64,000 bases of DNA from Paucibacter sp. PLA-PC-4 (GTDB taxonomy: Bacteria; Pseudomonadota; Gammaproteobacteria; Burkholderiales; Burkholderiaceae_C), in NCBI RefSeq assembly GCF_026241155.1, contig NZ_JAPFGP010000023.1:1-64000 (forward strand). The letters run 5' to 3'. Positions 8,458 through 17,197 of this stretch are shown in pieces. The position numbers were made by a program, and so were the translations under genes. The notes under the pieces were generated by a model that saw only the letters and a program-made list of their open reading frames with translations, had not been told where the DNA came from and did not search any database. Position 1 is the stretch's first letter. The number at the start of each line of letters is the position of its first letter.

Positions 8458-9303
8458 ATGCCAGATCTGCAGCGCGAGGTTCATCGCCTGTTGGGGCGTT
8501 GTTTACTGCGTCTGCAACAGTACGAGCGCCTCCTGAAAGCGCTCGTGGCGAATCACGAGCTTGCAGGCCCGATGCACTCTCTGGAAGGGCTTCGGGATGC
8601 CTGCATTCAGGATGCTGCAACCAAAACGCTGGGGACATTGATCGGAAGGTTCTTGGATGACAATGTCGTGACGGAAGGCTCTCAGCGCGAGATCCTGGGT
8701 GACGACACAACGACTGACGTCATCTCTTTCGGATTCCGGTTGAACATCCAGATGACGGTAGACGACCACGCCCGAACACGTGACAGCCTCAAGGAGCTGG
8801 TGGACCTGCGCAATGGCTGGTCCACCATTTCATAGAGCAGTACGACCTCTGGCGGGCCGACGGTTGCGCAGCTGCGCGTGAATATCTGCTGACCTGCTAC
8901 GCCCGGATCGACGAGCACTACGAGCAACTCAGGTCTTGGGCCGAGCACATGGAACAGGCACGCCAGCTTGCAGCATCGTTCATGCAATGGTCCGCCTATC
9001 ACGACCTGGTGGTTAACGGAAATGCGCCGGACGGGATCGTGGACTGGGGGGGCGGCAGGCTGCGTCAGCGCCCTGCGCGAAGCAGCTCTTGCGCTTGCCG
9101 TCGATGGCTGGGCTTCAGTCGATGCCGCTGCGGATTGGATCAGCGCCCAGCACCCAGATCAGACGCCGGAGAAGTATGGCTGCCGCACCTGGCGTCAGGT
9201 GATCCATGAATCGCGCCGCTTCGATCTACGTTACAGGGACGAAGACGGTCCGAAGAAGGTCTGGTACCAAGAGCGAAACAAGGCTCAGAAAGCTGGACGG
9301 TAG
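8458..9303 (+). pseudogene. OST-HTH/LOTUS-domain protein split by two frameshifts
   Basis: Reading 8458-8816 gives a helical N-terminal region (QREVHRLLGRCLLRLQQYE). A missing base near 8816 moves the frame. The next 230 bases read well in the shifted frame (LVHHFIEQYDLWRADGC and onward). An extra G in the seven-G run at 9046-9052 restores the first frame, giving ALREAALALAVDGWASVDAA and PEKYGCRTWRQVIHESRRF, a LOTUS/OST-HTH-type RNA-binding domain. The repaired protein would be about 281 aa. Both shifts are one base and cancel, so decay is recent or these are base-calling errors. The start could be further upstream (8377 or 8413). As read, translation stops at 8835. Confidence 0.72.
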
Positions 9304-9370
9304 CTGCACGCCCGGACTGCCGGCCGACGCTGGGGAGGATCAGAATCGCCCCTGGCGTGCCCCTGAAACG

Positions 9371-9398
9371 AAACAAGGACCCGAAGGTCCTTGTTTTT
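9371..9398. terminator. Bidirectional terminator hairpin between the LOTUS gene and tRNA-His
   Basis: An 11-bp perfect stem (9371-9381 with 9386-9396) closes a four-base loop that reads CGAA on the plus strand and UUCG, a very stable tetraloop, on the minus strand. A T-run (9394-9398) follows on the plus strand. It can end the plus-strand LOTUS transcript and the minus-strand tRNA-His transcript. Confidence 0.8.
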
Positions 9399-9410
9399 AC
9401 TAGCATTTCT

Positions 9411-9487
9411 TGGGGTGGCTGATGGGACTCGAACCCACGACAACAGGAATCACAATCCTGGACTCTACCAACTGAGCTACAACCACC
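9411..9487 (-). tRNA. tRNA-His (anticodon GTG)
   Basis: 77-base cloverleaf on the minus strand with encoded CCA (9411-9413). It begins GGTGGTTGTAGCTCAGTTGG, has anticodon loop TTGTGAT and the T-arm GTGGGTTCGAGTCCCAT. The extra G at the 5' end matches the G-1 of bacterial tRNA-His. Its 3' end faces the accessory genes. Confidence 0.97.
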
Positions 9488-9562
9488 GCTGAGCCTATGA
9501 TTATAGGCAGACTTCAGCGGACTGAGAAGAGTTTTCCTCCCAAACCGCCAAAATTTATTCAA

Positions 9563-11479
9563 TCAAGGAGCGGGCGCCGATGCGGCAGTAGCGGCAGGTG
9601 CCGTCACCTTGGTCTTGTAATGGGTCTTCAGCGCCTTGTAGTAGGCCTCGGACTCGGCCGCCGTCCAGGCCTGCGCGTACTGCTGGCTGGCGCGCTGCTC
9701 GTCGATCACGGCCGGGTCGCGCGGCAGCAGCTTGTTGATGCGCACCAGCACATAGGCGCCCTCGCCGCTGTCGACACCGACATACGCCGGCAGCTTGCTA
9801 GCATCAGCGCGCAACACCTCGTTCAGTACCTTCTGCGACAGGTTGGCCGGCTTGGCACGGGAAACGACCACAGGCGCATCAAGACCGGAGGCGTCGCTAG
9901 ACTTCTGCAGCGCCGCCAGACGCTCCTGGCCCTGCTTGATGGCCAGCTCGGTGGCGCGCTTTTGCATCAGCTGGGCACGCACCTGCGGCTTCACATCCGC
10001 CAAGTCTGGCAGGCGGGCCGGGTTGTGCTGCACCACCCGGGCCGCCGTCAGCTGGTTGGGTGCCGTCTCTACGGCTTCTGTATTGCGTTTGTTGCGCAGC
10101 GCATCGTTACCGAATACGGCCTCCAGCAGCTTGGCCGAGGCCAGCGGGCCGCTGGCGCCGGGCGCCGGTGTGCGCTGCACGATGGCGGTCTGGATGCTCA
10201 ACTTGAGTTTGTCGGCGGCCGGCTTCAGGCTGTCGGACTGCTCATACACGGTATTGCTGAACTGCTCGGCGACTTCGGTGTACTGCTTCTGTGCCTGCTG
10301 GCGGCGCACCTCGTCTTCAATCTCAGCGCGCACCGCCTCGAAGCTCTTCTTGTCGCCGCCGCGCAAGCCGGTCAGCTGGATCACGTGGTAGCCGAAATCG
10401 GACTCGACCACATTGCTGATCTCGCCCTGCTTGAGCGCATAGGCCGCATCTTCGAAGGGCTTGACCATGGCACCGCGAGCGAAGAAGTCCAGATCGCCGC
10501 CATTGGGCGCCGAGCCTTCGTCCTGCGAGTTCTTGCGAGCCAGATCGGCGAAGCCGGTCGGGTTCTTGCGTGCCTCGGCCAACAGCTCCTCGGCGCGCGC
10601 CTTGGCCTTGCTTCGCTCGGCAGCTGGCGCATCTTTGTCGGCCTTGATCAGAATATGGCTGGCGCGGCGCTCCTCAGCCACGGTGTAGCGCGACTGGTTC
10701 TCGGCGTAGTACTTGCGCAGATCCTCGTCACTGACGGTGACATCGGACTTCAGCGCCTGCAGATCCAGCAGCAGGTACTCGATGCTGGCGGTCTCTGGCA
10801 GTTGGAAGCGCGCGTTGTTGGCCGGCTCCTTGTAGAAGGCCTCGATCTCGGCATCGCTGGGATTGACCTGGGCCAGGAAGTCCTTGGCCTCAATGCGCTG
10901 TAGCTGCAGCTCGCGCTGCTGCAGCAGGGCATCGAAAGCCACCGCCGCATTGGCCTTGCCGGCCAGCGCCGAGCCACCCACACCCATCATCACCTGGCGC
11001 AGGGTCAGGTCTTGACGCAGGCGCTGGGCGAACATCTCCGAACTCATGCCCTGGGCGATCAGCAGGTTCTTATTGACGGTGCCGTCAGGGTTGCGCAGGA
11101 AGGCGAACTGCGGGTCGCTGCGGAACAGCTGCTGCAGGCGCTCGTCGCTGACCACCAGATGCTGACCCTGAGCGGCTGCCTGCATCACGCGCTCACGCAC
11201 CAGCGAGTCCAGCGACTGCTGGCGCGCCTCGGGCGAGTCGAACAGCTTGACGTCCAGATTGGGCATCTGGGCGCGCATTCGCTCCATCTGCTCGCGGTGC
11301 GTGGCGTCCCACTCGGCCTGCGTGATCTTGCGACCATTGACACTGGCCACGCCGGCGTTGCTGCCGTCCATAAAGCTGCTGTAACCCTCTAGGCCGACCA
11401 GCACGAAGGCGGGCACGATCAAGATCAGCAAGATGAACTGGAACAGGCGATTGTGCTTACGGACGAATTCAAACATCAA
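9563..11479 (-). CDS. ppiD: Periplasmic folding chaperone PpiD (SurA-N / PpiC peptidyl-prolyl isomerase)
   Basis: 638 aa inner-membrane-anchored chaperone that helps newly exported proteins fold near the Sec translocon. One membrane segment at residues 12-31 (NRLFQFILLILIVPAFVLVG) is followed by a SurA-like N-terminal domain with NGRKITQAEWD. A parvulin rotamase domain spans about residues 267-368 (RRASHILIKAD, then GGDLDFFARGAMVKPFEDA, then SDFGYHVIQLTG), and a long C-terminal helical part follows. Length and layout fit PpiD. It lies downstream of tRNA-Val and its terminator on the same strand. Confidence 0.93.
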   Translation of the reverse strand: MMFEFVRKHNRLFQFILLILIVPAFVLVGLEGYSSFMDGSNAGVASVNGRKITQAEWDATHREQMERMRAQMPNLDVKLFDSPEARQQSLDSLVRERVMQAAAQGQHLVVSDERLQQLFRSDPQFAFLRNPDGTVNKNLLIAQGMSSEMFAQRLRQDLTLRQVMMGVGGSALAGKANAAVAFDALLQQRELQLQRIEAKDFLAQVNPSDAEIEAFYKEPANNARFQLPETASIEYLLLDLQALKSDVTVSDEDLRKYYAENQSRYTVAEERRASHILIKADKDAPAAERSKAKARAEELLAEARKNPTGFADLARKNSQDEGSAPNGGDLDFFARGAMVKPFEDAAYALKQGEISNVVESDFGYHVIQLTGLRGGDKKSFEAVRAEIEDEVRRQQAQKQYTEVAEQFSNTVYEQSDSLKPAADKLKLSIQTAIVQRTPAPGASGPLASAKLLEAVFGNDALRNKRNTEAVETAPNQLTAARVVQHNPARLPDLADVKPQVRAQLMQKRATELAIKQGQERLAALQKSSDASGLDAPVVVSRAKPANLSQKVLNEVLRADASKLPAYVGVDSGEGAYVLVRINKLLPRDPAVIDEQRASQQYAQAWTAAESEAYYKALKTHYKTKVTAPAATAASAPAP

Positions 11480-11543
11480 GGACCTCAGACAGGCATTGCG
11501 GTGCGCGCCGGCATGGCCACGACCGGGCGCTGCTCAAACACGA

Positions 11544-11569
11544 CAAAGGCGAACCTGGGTTCGCCTTTG
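11544..11569. terminator. Terminator-like hairpin after tRNA-Val
   Basis: Perfect 12-base inverted repeat (11544-11555 with 11558-11569), effectively a 10-11 bp stem. On the minus strand it follows tRNA-Val by about 50 bases and precedes ppiD. The T-tract is weak, so termination strength is uncertain. Confidence 0.65.
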
Positions 11570-11620
11570 CATCAGATGTGATTCTAGCCTCGGCGCGCGC
11601 CACCTCGGGCGGGCAAGACT

Positions 11621-11696
11621 TGGTGGGTGCTAACGGGCTCGAACCGCTGACCTACTCCGTGTAAGGGAGCCGCTCTACCAACTGAGCTAAGCACCC
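11621..11696 (-). tRNA. tRNA-Val (anticodon TAC)
   Basis: 76-base cloverleaf on the minus strand with encoded CCA at 11621-11623. It starts GGGTGCTTAGCTCAGTTGG, has anticodon loop CTTACAC between CTCC/GGAG stem bases, and T-arm GCGGTTCGAGCCCGT. It lies 17 bases after the HU gene stop, so it may be cotranscribed with it. Confidence 0.97.
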
Positions 11697-11713
11697 GGTT
11701 TATCCGGGATTCT

Positions 11714-11986
11714 TCAGTTCACCGCGTCCTTGAGCGCCTTGCCGGGGCGGAACTTCGGGACCTTGGCCGACTTGATCTTGATCGTGTCGCCGGTGCGCGG
11801 ATTGCGACCCGTGCGCGCAGCGCGCTTGGTCACACTGAAAGTACCGAAGCCTACCAGAGAAACGCTGCCGTTTTTCTTCAGCGTCGTCTTCACACCGCCA
11901 ATCAACGCCTCCAGCGCTCGCCCCGCCGCCGCCTTGGAGATGTCTGCCTGCTTGGCGATGTGCTCGATCAGTTCGGACTTGTTCAC
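11714..11986 (-). CDS. hupB: DNA-binding protein HU
   Basis: 90 aa nucleoid protein. The product begins (M)[17 protein letters not shown] from a GTG at 11986, with a purine-rich GAGGGGATT ribosome site 6 bases upstream. No in-frame ATG lies near it. The HU signature [19 protein letters not shown] is at residues 45-63, including the Arg-Asn-Pro tip of the DNA-embracing arm, and the end is [13 protein letters not shown]. An HU rather than IHF call rests on length and N-terminus. Confidence 0.96.
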   Translation of the reverse strand: MNKSELIEHIAKQADISKAAAGRALEALIGGVKTTLKKNGSVSLVGFGTFSVTKRAARTGRNPRTGDTIKIKSAKVPKFRPGKALKDAVN

Positions 11987-12130
11987 AAAGAATCCCCTCA
12001 AAAGGTTTTGCAAAAACGCGGCAACGAAGGCGACGTCCTGTCTGGGCCGCCAGGGCACCGAAACCTGCCGCGTCCATCCTGGCACGCCAGCGCCGGCGAA
12101 CCTGCGGGGAAGCGGATTCTAGACGCAATC

Positions 12131-12204
12131 ATCGGGGCTGCTGAGCCAGGAAAAGCCCCGATACAAATGAGCGCCTGGGCGGTCGCCTATGCGCCCGCCC
12201 AGGC
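12131..12204 (-). terminator. Two hairpins downstream of pgsA
   Basis: The pgsA stop is followed on the minus strand by a 10-bp stem (12173-12182 with 12195-12204) and then a 9-bp stem, ATCGGGGCT with AGCCCCGAT (12131-12139 with 12154-12162). Neither has a long trailing T-run, though the second has TTTT in its loop. They probably separate pgsA from HU. Confidence 0.55.
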
Positions 12205-12209
12205 CGTGC

Positions 12210-12776
12210 TCACTTGGCCTTGGCGCGGATCTCGGGCAGGGCTTTTTGCAAGTAATAGACCATGGACCAGATGGTCAGCACGACGGCGGCGTAGATCAGC
12301 CAGGTACCCCAAAGCCGGGTCGGGATCAAGTCAAACAGGCGACCGTCATAGAGAAGGAAAGGGATGGCCACCATCTGCACCGTGGTTTTGAGCTTGCCCA
12401 CCATGTGCACGGCCACACTGCGCGAAGCACCGATCTGTGCCATCCACTCGCGCAGCGCCGAGATGGTGATCTCGCGGCCGATGATGACCAGAGCGACCAT
12501 GGCATTGACTCGCTGCAGTTCCAGCAGCACCAGCAGGGCCGCACAGACCAGGATCTTGTCGGCCACCGGGTCCAGGAAGGCGCCGAAGGCCGAGGTCTGA
12601 TTGAGCTTGCGGGCCAGATAGCCATCCAGCCAGTCGGTCAAGGCGACCACCACGAAGAGCACGGTGGCAAACAGATTCTGGTGCGCCGGCGCCAAGTCGA
12701 GGTAGTAAACGCCGACGATCAGCGGGATCGCGAGGATCCGGGCCCAGGTGAATAGGGTTGGCAGCGTGAAGAACAT
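12210..12776 (-). CDS. pgsA: CDP-diacylglycerol--glycerol-3-phosphate 3-phosphatidyltransferase
   Basis: 188 aa integral membrane enzyme that makes phosphatidylglycerophosphate, the committed step to phosphatidylglycerol and cardiolipin. The CDP-alcohol phosphatidyltransferase motif DG-x2-AR-x8-G-x3-D-x3-D is present as DGYLARKLNQTSAFGAFLD followed by PVADK, near residues 49-72. Four or five hydrophobic segments fit the family. It lies 74 bases after the lipoprotein gene that overlaps uvrC; uvrC-pgsA adjacency is common in proteobacteria. Confidence 0.95.
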   Translation of the reverse strand: MFFTLPTLFTWARILAIPLIVGVYYLDLAPAHQNLFATVLFVVVALTDWLDGYLARKLNQTSAFGAFLDPVADKILVCAALLVLLELQRVNAMVALVIIGREITISALREWMAQIGASRSVAVHMVGKLKTTVQMVAIPFLLYDGRLFDLIPTRLWGTWLIYAAVVLTIWSMVYYLQKALPEIRAKAK

Positions 12777-12850
12777 GCGGGCATTGTGCCCAATTACCGT
12801 GCAGCACCCGAGGCGGGCACCGACTTTGTCTCATTAATGCCGAGCCTGGC

Positions 12851-13399
12851 TCATTGATCGAGCGTGCGCGGTTTGAACTTGCGCTGGTTGTTGAACAGAA
12901 AGGTCTCGCTGAACTTCCAGGGCTTGGGCATGCGCGAGACATCGCCGAACGGTGCCGCACGATGCACCGCGTCGATCGCTAGCTGCACCGTATCCAGCGC
13001 CTGACCAGGCTTGCGCAGCACATGGATGTGCTTGACGCGGCCATCGGAAAACAGCTCGACCTCCAGCACGGGAATCGCCAACAAGGGCTCGGGCACCTCG
13101 CCCATATAGACGCGGTCCGGGTTCGCGACGATCAGCCGGTAGGCCGCCTGCAAACGCAACTCCACTGCGGTACGCACGGGCTTGGGCGGCTCCAGCACCA
13201 GGGGCACGGGCTGGCCCGGCGCTTTGCTCGGCAGCTCGGGGCTAGGGGTCGACGGCGCCGAACCGCTGGGTTGTGCCGTTGATGCCGCCGGTGGCGCCGG
13301 CGCGCGCGGGCCCGAGCAGCCGACCAGCGCCAGCAGCGCTCCCAGGCCGAGCCCGCGTGCGGCGCGTTGCCAGCGACCGTCTTGTTCAGTGCAAAACAC
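12851..13399 (-). CDS. Lipoprotein with TonB/TolA-like C-terminal region
   Basis: 182 aa predicted lipoprotein of unknown role. The likely start is a GTG at 13399 inside the last codons of uvrC (14-base overlap). It gives a basic N-terminus, a hydrophobic stretch and lipobox LVGC with Cys28. A linker rich in Pro, Ala and Ser (about 30-75) follows. The C-terminal domain ([20 protein letters not shown], then [14 protein letters not shown] and [17 protein letters not shown]) resembles the TonB/TolA C-terminal fold, which binds partners in the periplasm. No TonB membrane anchor and no ExbBD neighbours are present, so energy transduction is not supported. Confidence 0.8.
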   Translation of the reverse strand: MFCTEQDGRWQRAARGLGLGALLALVGCSGPRAPAPPAASTAQPSGSAPSTPSPELPSKAPGQPVPLVLEPPKPVRTAVELRLQAAYRLIVANPDRVYMGEVPEPLLAIPVLEVELFSDGRVKHIHVLRKPGQALDTVQLAIDAVHRAAPFGDVSRMPKPWKFSETFLFNNQRKFKPRTLDQ

Positions 13400-15368
13400 G
13401 ATAGATTTCCTCAGCCAATTCTCTTGAGACGCCCTTGACCGTACAGAGCTCGTCGACGCTGGCGCCGGCCACGCCGCGCACGCCGCCGAAGCGCTGCAGC
13501 AGCTGTGCGCGCTTTTTAGGCCCGACTCCCGCGACATCCTCCAGCTTCGAGCCGCCAGTACGCACAGCCGCCCGCTTGGCGCGCATGCCGGTGATAGCAA
13601 AGCGATGCGCCTCGTCGCGAATCTGGGCCACCAACATCAGCGCCGCGGAGTCGCGGCCCAGATAGACCTTGTCGCGACCGTCGGCGAACACCAGTTCTTC
13701 CAGCCCGACCTTGCGGCCTTCGCCCTTCTCGACGCCGACGATCAGCGCCAGATCCAGACCCAACTCCTCAAACACCTCGCGCGCCATGGAGACCTGGCCC
13801 TTGCCACCGTCGACCAGTACCAGGTCCGGCAGCCGGCCTGTGCCCAGCTGGGCGGCCTCGGCCATTTTGCTGTAGCGCCGCGTCAGCACCTGCCGCATCG
13901 CCGCATAGTCGTCGCCGCCGGTGATGCCTTCGATGTTGTAGCGCCGGTACTGGCCGCTCTGCATCTGGTGGCCCTCGAACACGACGCAGGAGGCCATCGT
14001 TGCCTCGCCCGCGGTGTGACTGATGTCGAAGCACTCGATACGGAACTTGTCGAGCTCCTGCACGCTCAGGTCCAGCGCCTCGATCAGGGCCTGGGTTCGC
14101 GCCTGCTGCGAGCCCTCCTGCGACAGCAAACGTGCCAGCGCCAGCTCAGCGCCCTTGGCGCACATCTCCTGCCAGATGCGGCGCTGGCCGCGCGGCTGAG
14201 CCTGGGTCGTCACCTTGTAGCCTGCCTGCAGGGTCAGGGCTTCGGCCAGCGCAGCATCGACGTCCTCGCTGACGACGATCAGCGAGGGCACTTGCGCGTC
14301 CAGATAGTGCTGGGCCATGAAGGCCTCCAGCACCTGCTGCTCGGCGGAGCGGCGCGGTGGCTGACCCTCTTCGTCATCATCGGCCAGCGCCACCGCGGTG
14401 GCGTCCTCGACATGCTTGGGGAAATAGGCTCGGTCGCCCAGATGCCGCCCTCCCCGCACCATCGCCAGGTTGACGCAGGCCCGCCCGCCCTGCACCTTGA
14501 CGGCCAGGATGTCGACATCGCGGTCACGCCCGGTGGCGCTGTTCTCGTCCATCGCCTGCTGCTGCAAGACCTTGGACAGCGCGCTGATCTGGTTGCGCAC
14601 TTCGGCCGCCAGCTCGAACTGCAGCGCGTCGGCATAAGCCATCATCTGAGCCTGCAACCCGTCCATCACCTCCTGCGTCTCGCCCAGCAAAAAGCGCTCG
14701 GCGTTGCGCACATCCCGGCCATATTCCGCCCCCTGCCCCTCGGGCACACAAGGCCCCGAGCAGCGTCGGATCTGGAAGAGCAGGCAGGGCCGGCTGCGGT
14801 TGTTGAAAACCGTGTCCTCGCAGGTGCGCAGCCGGAACACCTTCTGAATCAGCTGTATCGACTCTTTGACCGCCCAGGCGCTCGGGAATGGCCCGAAATA
14901 GCGGTGCCGCCTGTCGACTGCACCGCGGTAATAGCTGACCCGCGGGTAGTCATGGCCGCTGAGTTTCAGATAGGGATAGCTCTTGTCGTCGCGAAACAGG
15001 ATGTTGAACTTCGGGTTCAACGTCTTGATCAGATTGTTTTCCAGCAGCAAAGCCTCGGCCTCGGTGCGCACCACCGTCGTCTGCAGCCGCGCGATGCGCG
15101 CGACCATCATGCCGATGCGGGTGCCGCCATGGTCTTTCTGGAAGTAACTCGAGACCCGCTTCTTCAGGTTCTTGGCCTTGCCGACATACAGGACCTGGTC
15201 CTGAGCGTCGAAATAGCGGTAGACGCCAGGCAGGCTCGGCAAGGCCGCGACTTCGGCCAATACTGCGGCCAGCACCTGGGCGCGCAGCTCGCGCGAGGCT
15301 TGCTCGGCGTCGGCCGGCTCGGGTGTCGCTGCGGTATCGGTATCGGAGGGGTTGCTGCTGCCTTGCAT
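13386..15368 (-). CDS. uvrC: UvrABC excinuclease subunit C
   Basis: 660 aa nuclease making both incisions in nucleotide excision repair. The GIY-YIG domain begins near residue 45 ([20 protein letters not shown], then [16 protein letters not shown]). A Cys-rich turn ([20 protein letters not shown]), a UvrB-interacting UVR region near residue 245, the RNase H-like endonuclease domain (ECFDISHT at about 435) and a C-terminal tandem helix-hairpin-helix ([18 protein letters not shown]) follow in order. It has an N-terminal extension of about 40 residues rich in Asp, Ala and Glu. Divergent from earP with 32 bp between starts. No LexA box is seen at its start. Confidence 0.97.
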   Translation of the reverse strand: MQGSSNPSDTDTAATPEPADAEQASRELRAQVLAAVLAEVAALPSLPGVYRYFDAQDQVLYVGKAKNLKKRVSSYFQKDHGGTRIGMMVARIARLQTTVVRTEAEALLLENNLIKTLNPKFNILFRDDKSYPYLKLSGHDYPRVSYYRGAVDRRHRYFGPFPSAWAVKESIQLIQKVFRLRTCEDTVFNNRSRPCLLFQIRRCSGPCVPEGQGAEYGRDVRNAERFLLGETQEVMDGLQAQMMAYADALQFELAAEVRNQISALSKVLQQQAMDENSATGRDRDVDILAVKVQGGRACVNLAMVRGGRHLGDRAYFPKHVEDATAVALADDDEEGQPPRRSAEQQVLEAFMAQHYLDAQVPSLIVVSEDVDAALAEALTLQAGYKVTTQAQPRGQRRIWQEMCAKGAELALARLLSQEGSQQARTQALIEALDLSVQELDKFRIECFDISHTAGEATMASCVVFEGHQMQSGQYRRYNIEGITGGDDYAAMRQVLTRRYSKMAEAAQLGTGRLPDLVLVDGGKGQVSMAREVFEELGLDLALIVGVEKGEGRKVGLEELVFADGRDKVYLGRDSAALMLVAQIRDEAHRFAITGMRAKRAAVRTGGSKLEDVAGVGPKKRAQLLQRFGGVRGVAGASVDELCTVKGVSRELAEEIYRVLH

Positions 15369-15400
15369 GGGGCGCGATTGTGCCGCCAGATAATCCGGCG

Positions 15401-16456
15401 ATGAGATTGCAATGGGATCTGTTCTGTCGCGTGGTCGACAACTATGGCGATATCGGCGTGAGCTGGCGGCTGGCCCGCGATCTTGCGGCGCGCGGCCAGA
15501 CCGTGCGACTGTGGCTCGATGATGCCTGCGCGCTGGCCTGGATGGCGCCCGACGGCGCGCCGCAAGGTATCGAGGTGTTGGCCTGGGACGATGCCGACCA
15601 TGCGGCGGCGGTCGGCGATATCGTCATCGAGACCTTTGGCTGCGAGCTGCCGCCGGCCTTTGTGGCGCGCATGGCGGCCCGGCCAATGGCGCCGCAATGG
15701 ATCAATCTTGAGTACCTCAGCGCCGAGCCCTATGTCGAGCGCAGCCACGGCCTGGCCTCGCCGCAATTCAGTGGCCCCGGCGCTGGCCTGGCCAAGCGTT
15801 TTTTCTATCCCGGCTTCACGCCACGCACCGGCGGCCTGCTGCGCGAGCCCGAGCTGCTGCAGCGCCAGCAGCGCTTCGACGCCCCCTCCTGGCTGGCCGC
15901 CCAAGGCATCGCACCGCAGCCGGGCGAGCGCCTGGTCAGCCTGTTCGCCTATCCCAACCCGGCGTTGCCGGCGCTACTGCAGTCGCTCGCCGACACACCG
16001 ACCCTGCTGCTGGTATGCCCGGGTGCGGCCCAGACCCAGATCGCCGGGCTGGCGCTGCCGCCGACGCTGCGCTGGCGGGCATTGCCGTACTTGAGCCAAC
16101 CCGAGTTCGATCACCTGCTCTGGGCCTGCGATCTGAACTTTGTGCGCGGCGAGGACTCCTTTGTGCGCGCTCAGTGGGCGGCCAAACCGTTTGTCTGGCA
16201 GATCTATCCTCAGCAAGACGGCGCCCACGGTCAGAAGCTCGAAGCCTTCATGGACTTGTGGCTGGCCGATGCGACAGCGGAGCTGGCCGCCGCCAGTCGA
16301 AGCCTGTGGCGCGCCTGGAACGCCTTGACTGTCTGGCCGGCCTGCCTGCCACCGGCCGAGGCCGCGCAGCGCCATGCGCAGCGCTGGCGTTCGCATTTGG
16401 CAGCACAAGCCGATCTGAGCGCTCAGCTGCTTCGCTTCATCGGCGTTTCAGGCTAA
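15401..16456 (+). CDS. earP: EF-P arginine rhamnosyltransferase EarP
   Basis: 351 aa cytosolic glycosyltransferase that transfers rhamnose from dTDP-L-rhamnose to Arg32 of elongation factor P. The family opening appears as [20 protein letters not shown] with the conserved Asp-Asn-Tyr-Gly-Asp. The C-terminal domain shows [20 protein letters not shown] and YPQQDGAH, conserved nucleotide-sugar and substrate contacts in EarP. The ATG at 15401 gives the standard N-terminus. efp follows 116 bases downstream on the same strand, the usual pairing, and that EF-P has Arg at position 32. Confidence 0.96.
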   Translation: MRLQWDLFCRVVDNYGDIGVSWRLARDLAARGQTVRLWLDDACALAWMAPDGAPQGIEVLAWDDADHAAAVGDIVIETFGCELPPAFVARMAARPMAPQWINLEYLSAEPYVERSHGLASPQFSGPGAGLAKRFFYPGFTPRTGGLLREPELLQRQQRFDAPSWLAAQGIAPQPGERLVSLFAYPNPALPALLQSLADTPTLLLVCPGAAQTQIAGLALPPTLRWRALPYLSQPEFDHLLWACDLNFVRGEDSFVRAQWAAKPFVWQIYPQQDGAHGQKLEAFMDLWLADATAELAAASRSLWRAWNALTVWPACLPPAEAAQRHAQRWRSHLAAQADLSAQLLRFIGVSG

Positions 16457-16572
16457 AATATCGGGCTTTGCCGCGCCATGGGAGTTTTCGGGCGCGCGCT
16501 GGGCACCTGCTTTCACCTGTCCGAGAGCAAGCCAGCCCCCAACCACGACTCCCTCTACGGACCCGAACACTC

Positions 16573-17127
16573 ATGAAGATCGCTCAAGAAATCCGCGCCG
16601 GCAACGTGATCATGCACGGCAAGGACCCGATGGTCGTGCTGAAGACCGAATACAGCCGCGGTGGCCGCAATGCCGCCACCGTGCGCATGAAGCTCAAGAG
16701 CCTGCTGAACAACTCCGGCACCGAAGTCGTGTTCAAGGCCGACGACAAGATGGACCAGATCATTCTGGAAAAGAAGGAGTGCACCTACTCCTACTTCGCC
16801 GACCCGATGTACGCCTTCATGGACGCCGAGTACAACCAGTTTGAGGTGGAAGCCGAGAACATGGGTGACGCGCTGTCCTATCTGGAAGACGCGATGCCTG
16901 TGGAAGTGGTGTTCTACGAAGGCAAGGCCATCTCGGTCGAACTGCCGACCAGCCTGGTGCGCGAAGTGACCTGGACCGAGCCGGCCGTCAAGGGCGACAC
17001 CTCGGGCAAGGTGCTCAAGCCCGCCAAGATCTCCACCGGCTTCGAAATCCCGGTGCCGATCTTTGTGGCCCAGGGCGACAAGATCGAAATCGATACTCGC
17101 ACGCACGAGTACCGCAAGCGCGTCTAA
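16573..17127 (+). CDS. efp: Elongation factor P
   Basis: 184 aa tRNA-shaped factor that relieves ribosome stalling at polyproline stretches. Three beta-barrel domains fit the length. The domain I tip loop reads YSRGGRNA with Arg32, the residue rhamnosylated by EarP, in place of the Lys34-type site of E. coli. The end ([13 protein letters not shown]) is canonical. It starts 116 bases after earP and is followed by a strong hairpin terminator. Confidence 0.98.
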   Translation: MKIAQEIRAGNVIMHGKDPMVVLKTEYSRGGRNAATVRMKLKSLLNNSGTEVVFKADDKMDQIILEKKECTYSYFADPMYAFMDAEYNQFEVEAENMGDALSYLEDAMPVEVVFYEGKAISVELPTSLVREVTWTEPAVKGDTSGKVLKPAKISTGFEIPVPIFVAQGDKIEIDTRTHEYRKRV

Positions 17128-17153
17128 ACCGCCAAACAGACTAGCCAATCCAT

Positions 17154-17181
17154 CACAAGGGCACCCTCGGGTGCCCTTGTG
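17154..17181. terminator. Terminator between convergent efp and ilvB
   Basis: Perfect 12-bp stem (17154-17165 with 17170-17181) with a CTCG loop, 26 bases after the efp stop and 16 bases from the ilvB stop. The trailing T-run is weak (CATTTC). It probably serves both genes. Confidence 0.75.
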
Positions 17182-17197
17182 CATTTCAGGCGCTGTT

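Noticed and set aside
9497-10903. A 468-codon plus-strand frame opposite ppiD
   Set aside because: Antisense of a well-supported PpiD gene. No domain, and its upstream part runs through the tRNA-His leader region.
13142-13600. A longer start for the lipoprotein gene reaching deep into uvrC
   Set aside because: The extension would be antisense-like, rich in Ser, Arg and Cys, and would hide the lipobox. The GTG at 13399 gives a proper lipoprotein signal.
13605-15404. A 599-codon open frame on the plus strand opposite uvrC
   Set aside because: uvrC is intact with all its domains on the other strand. The antisense frame has no motif and extends only because rare stop codons are missing.
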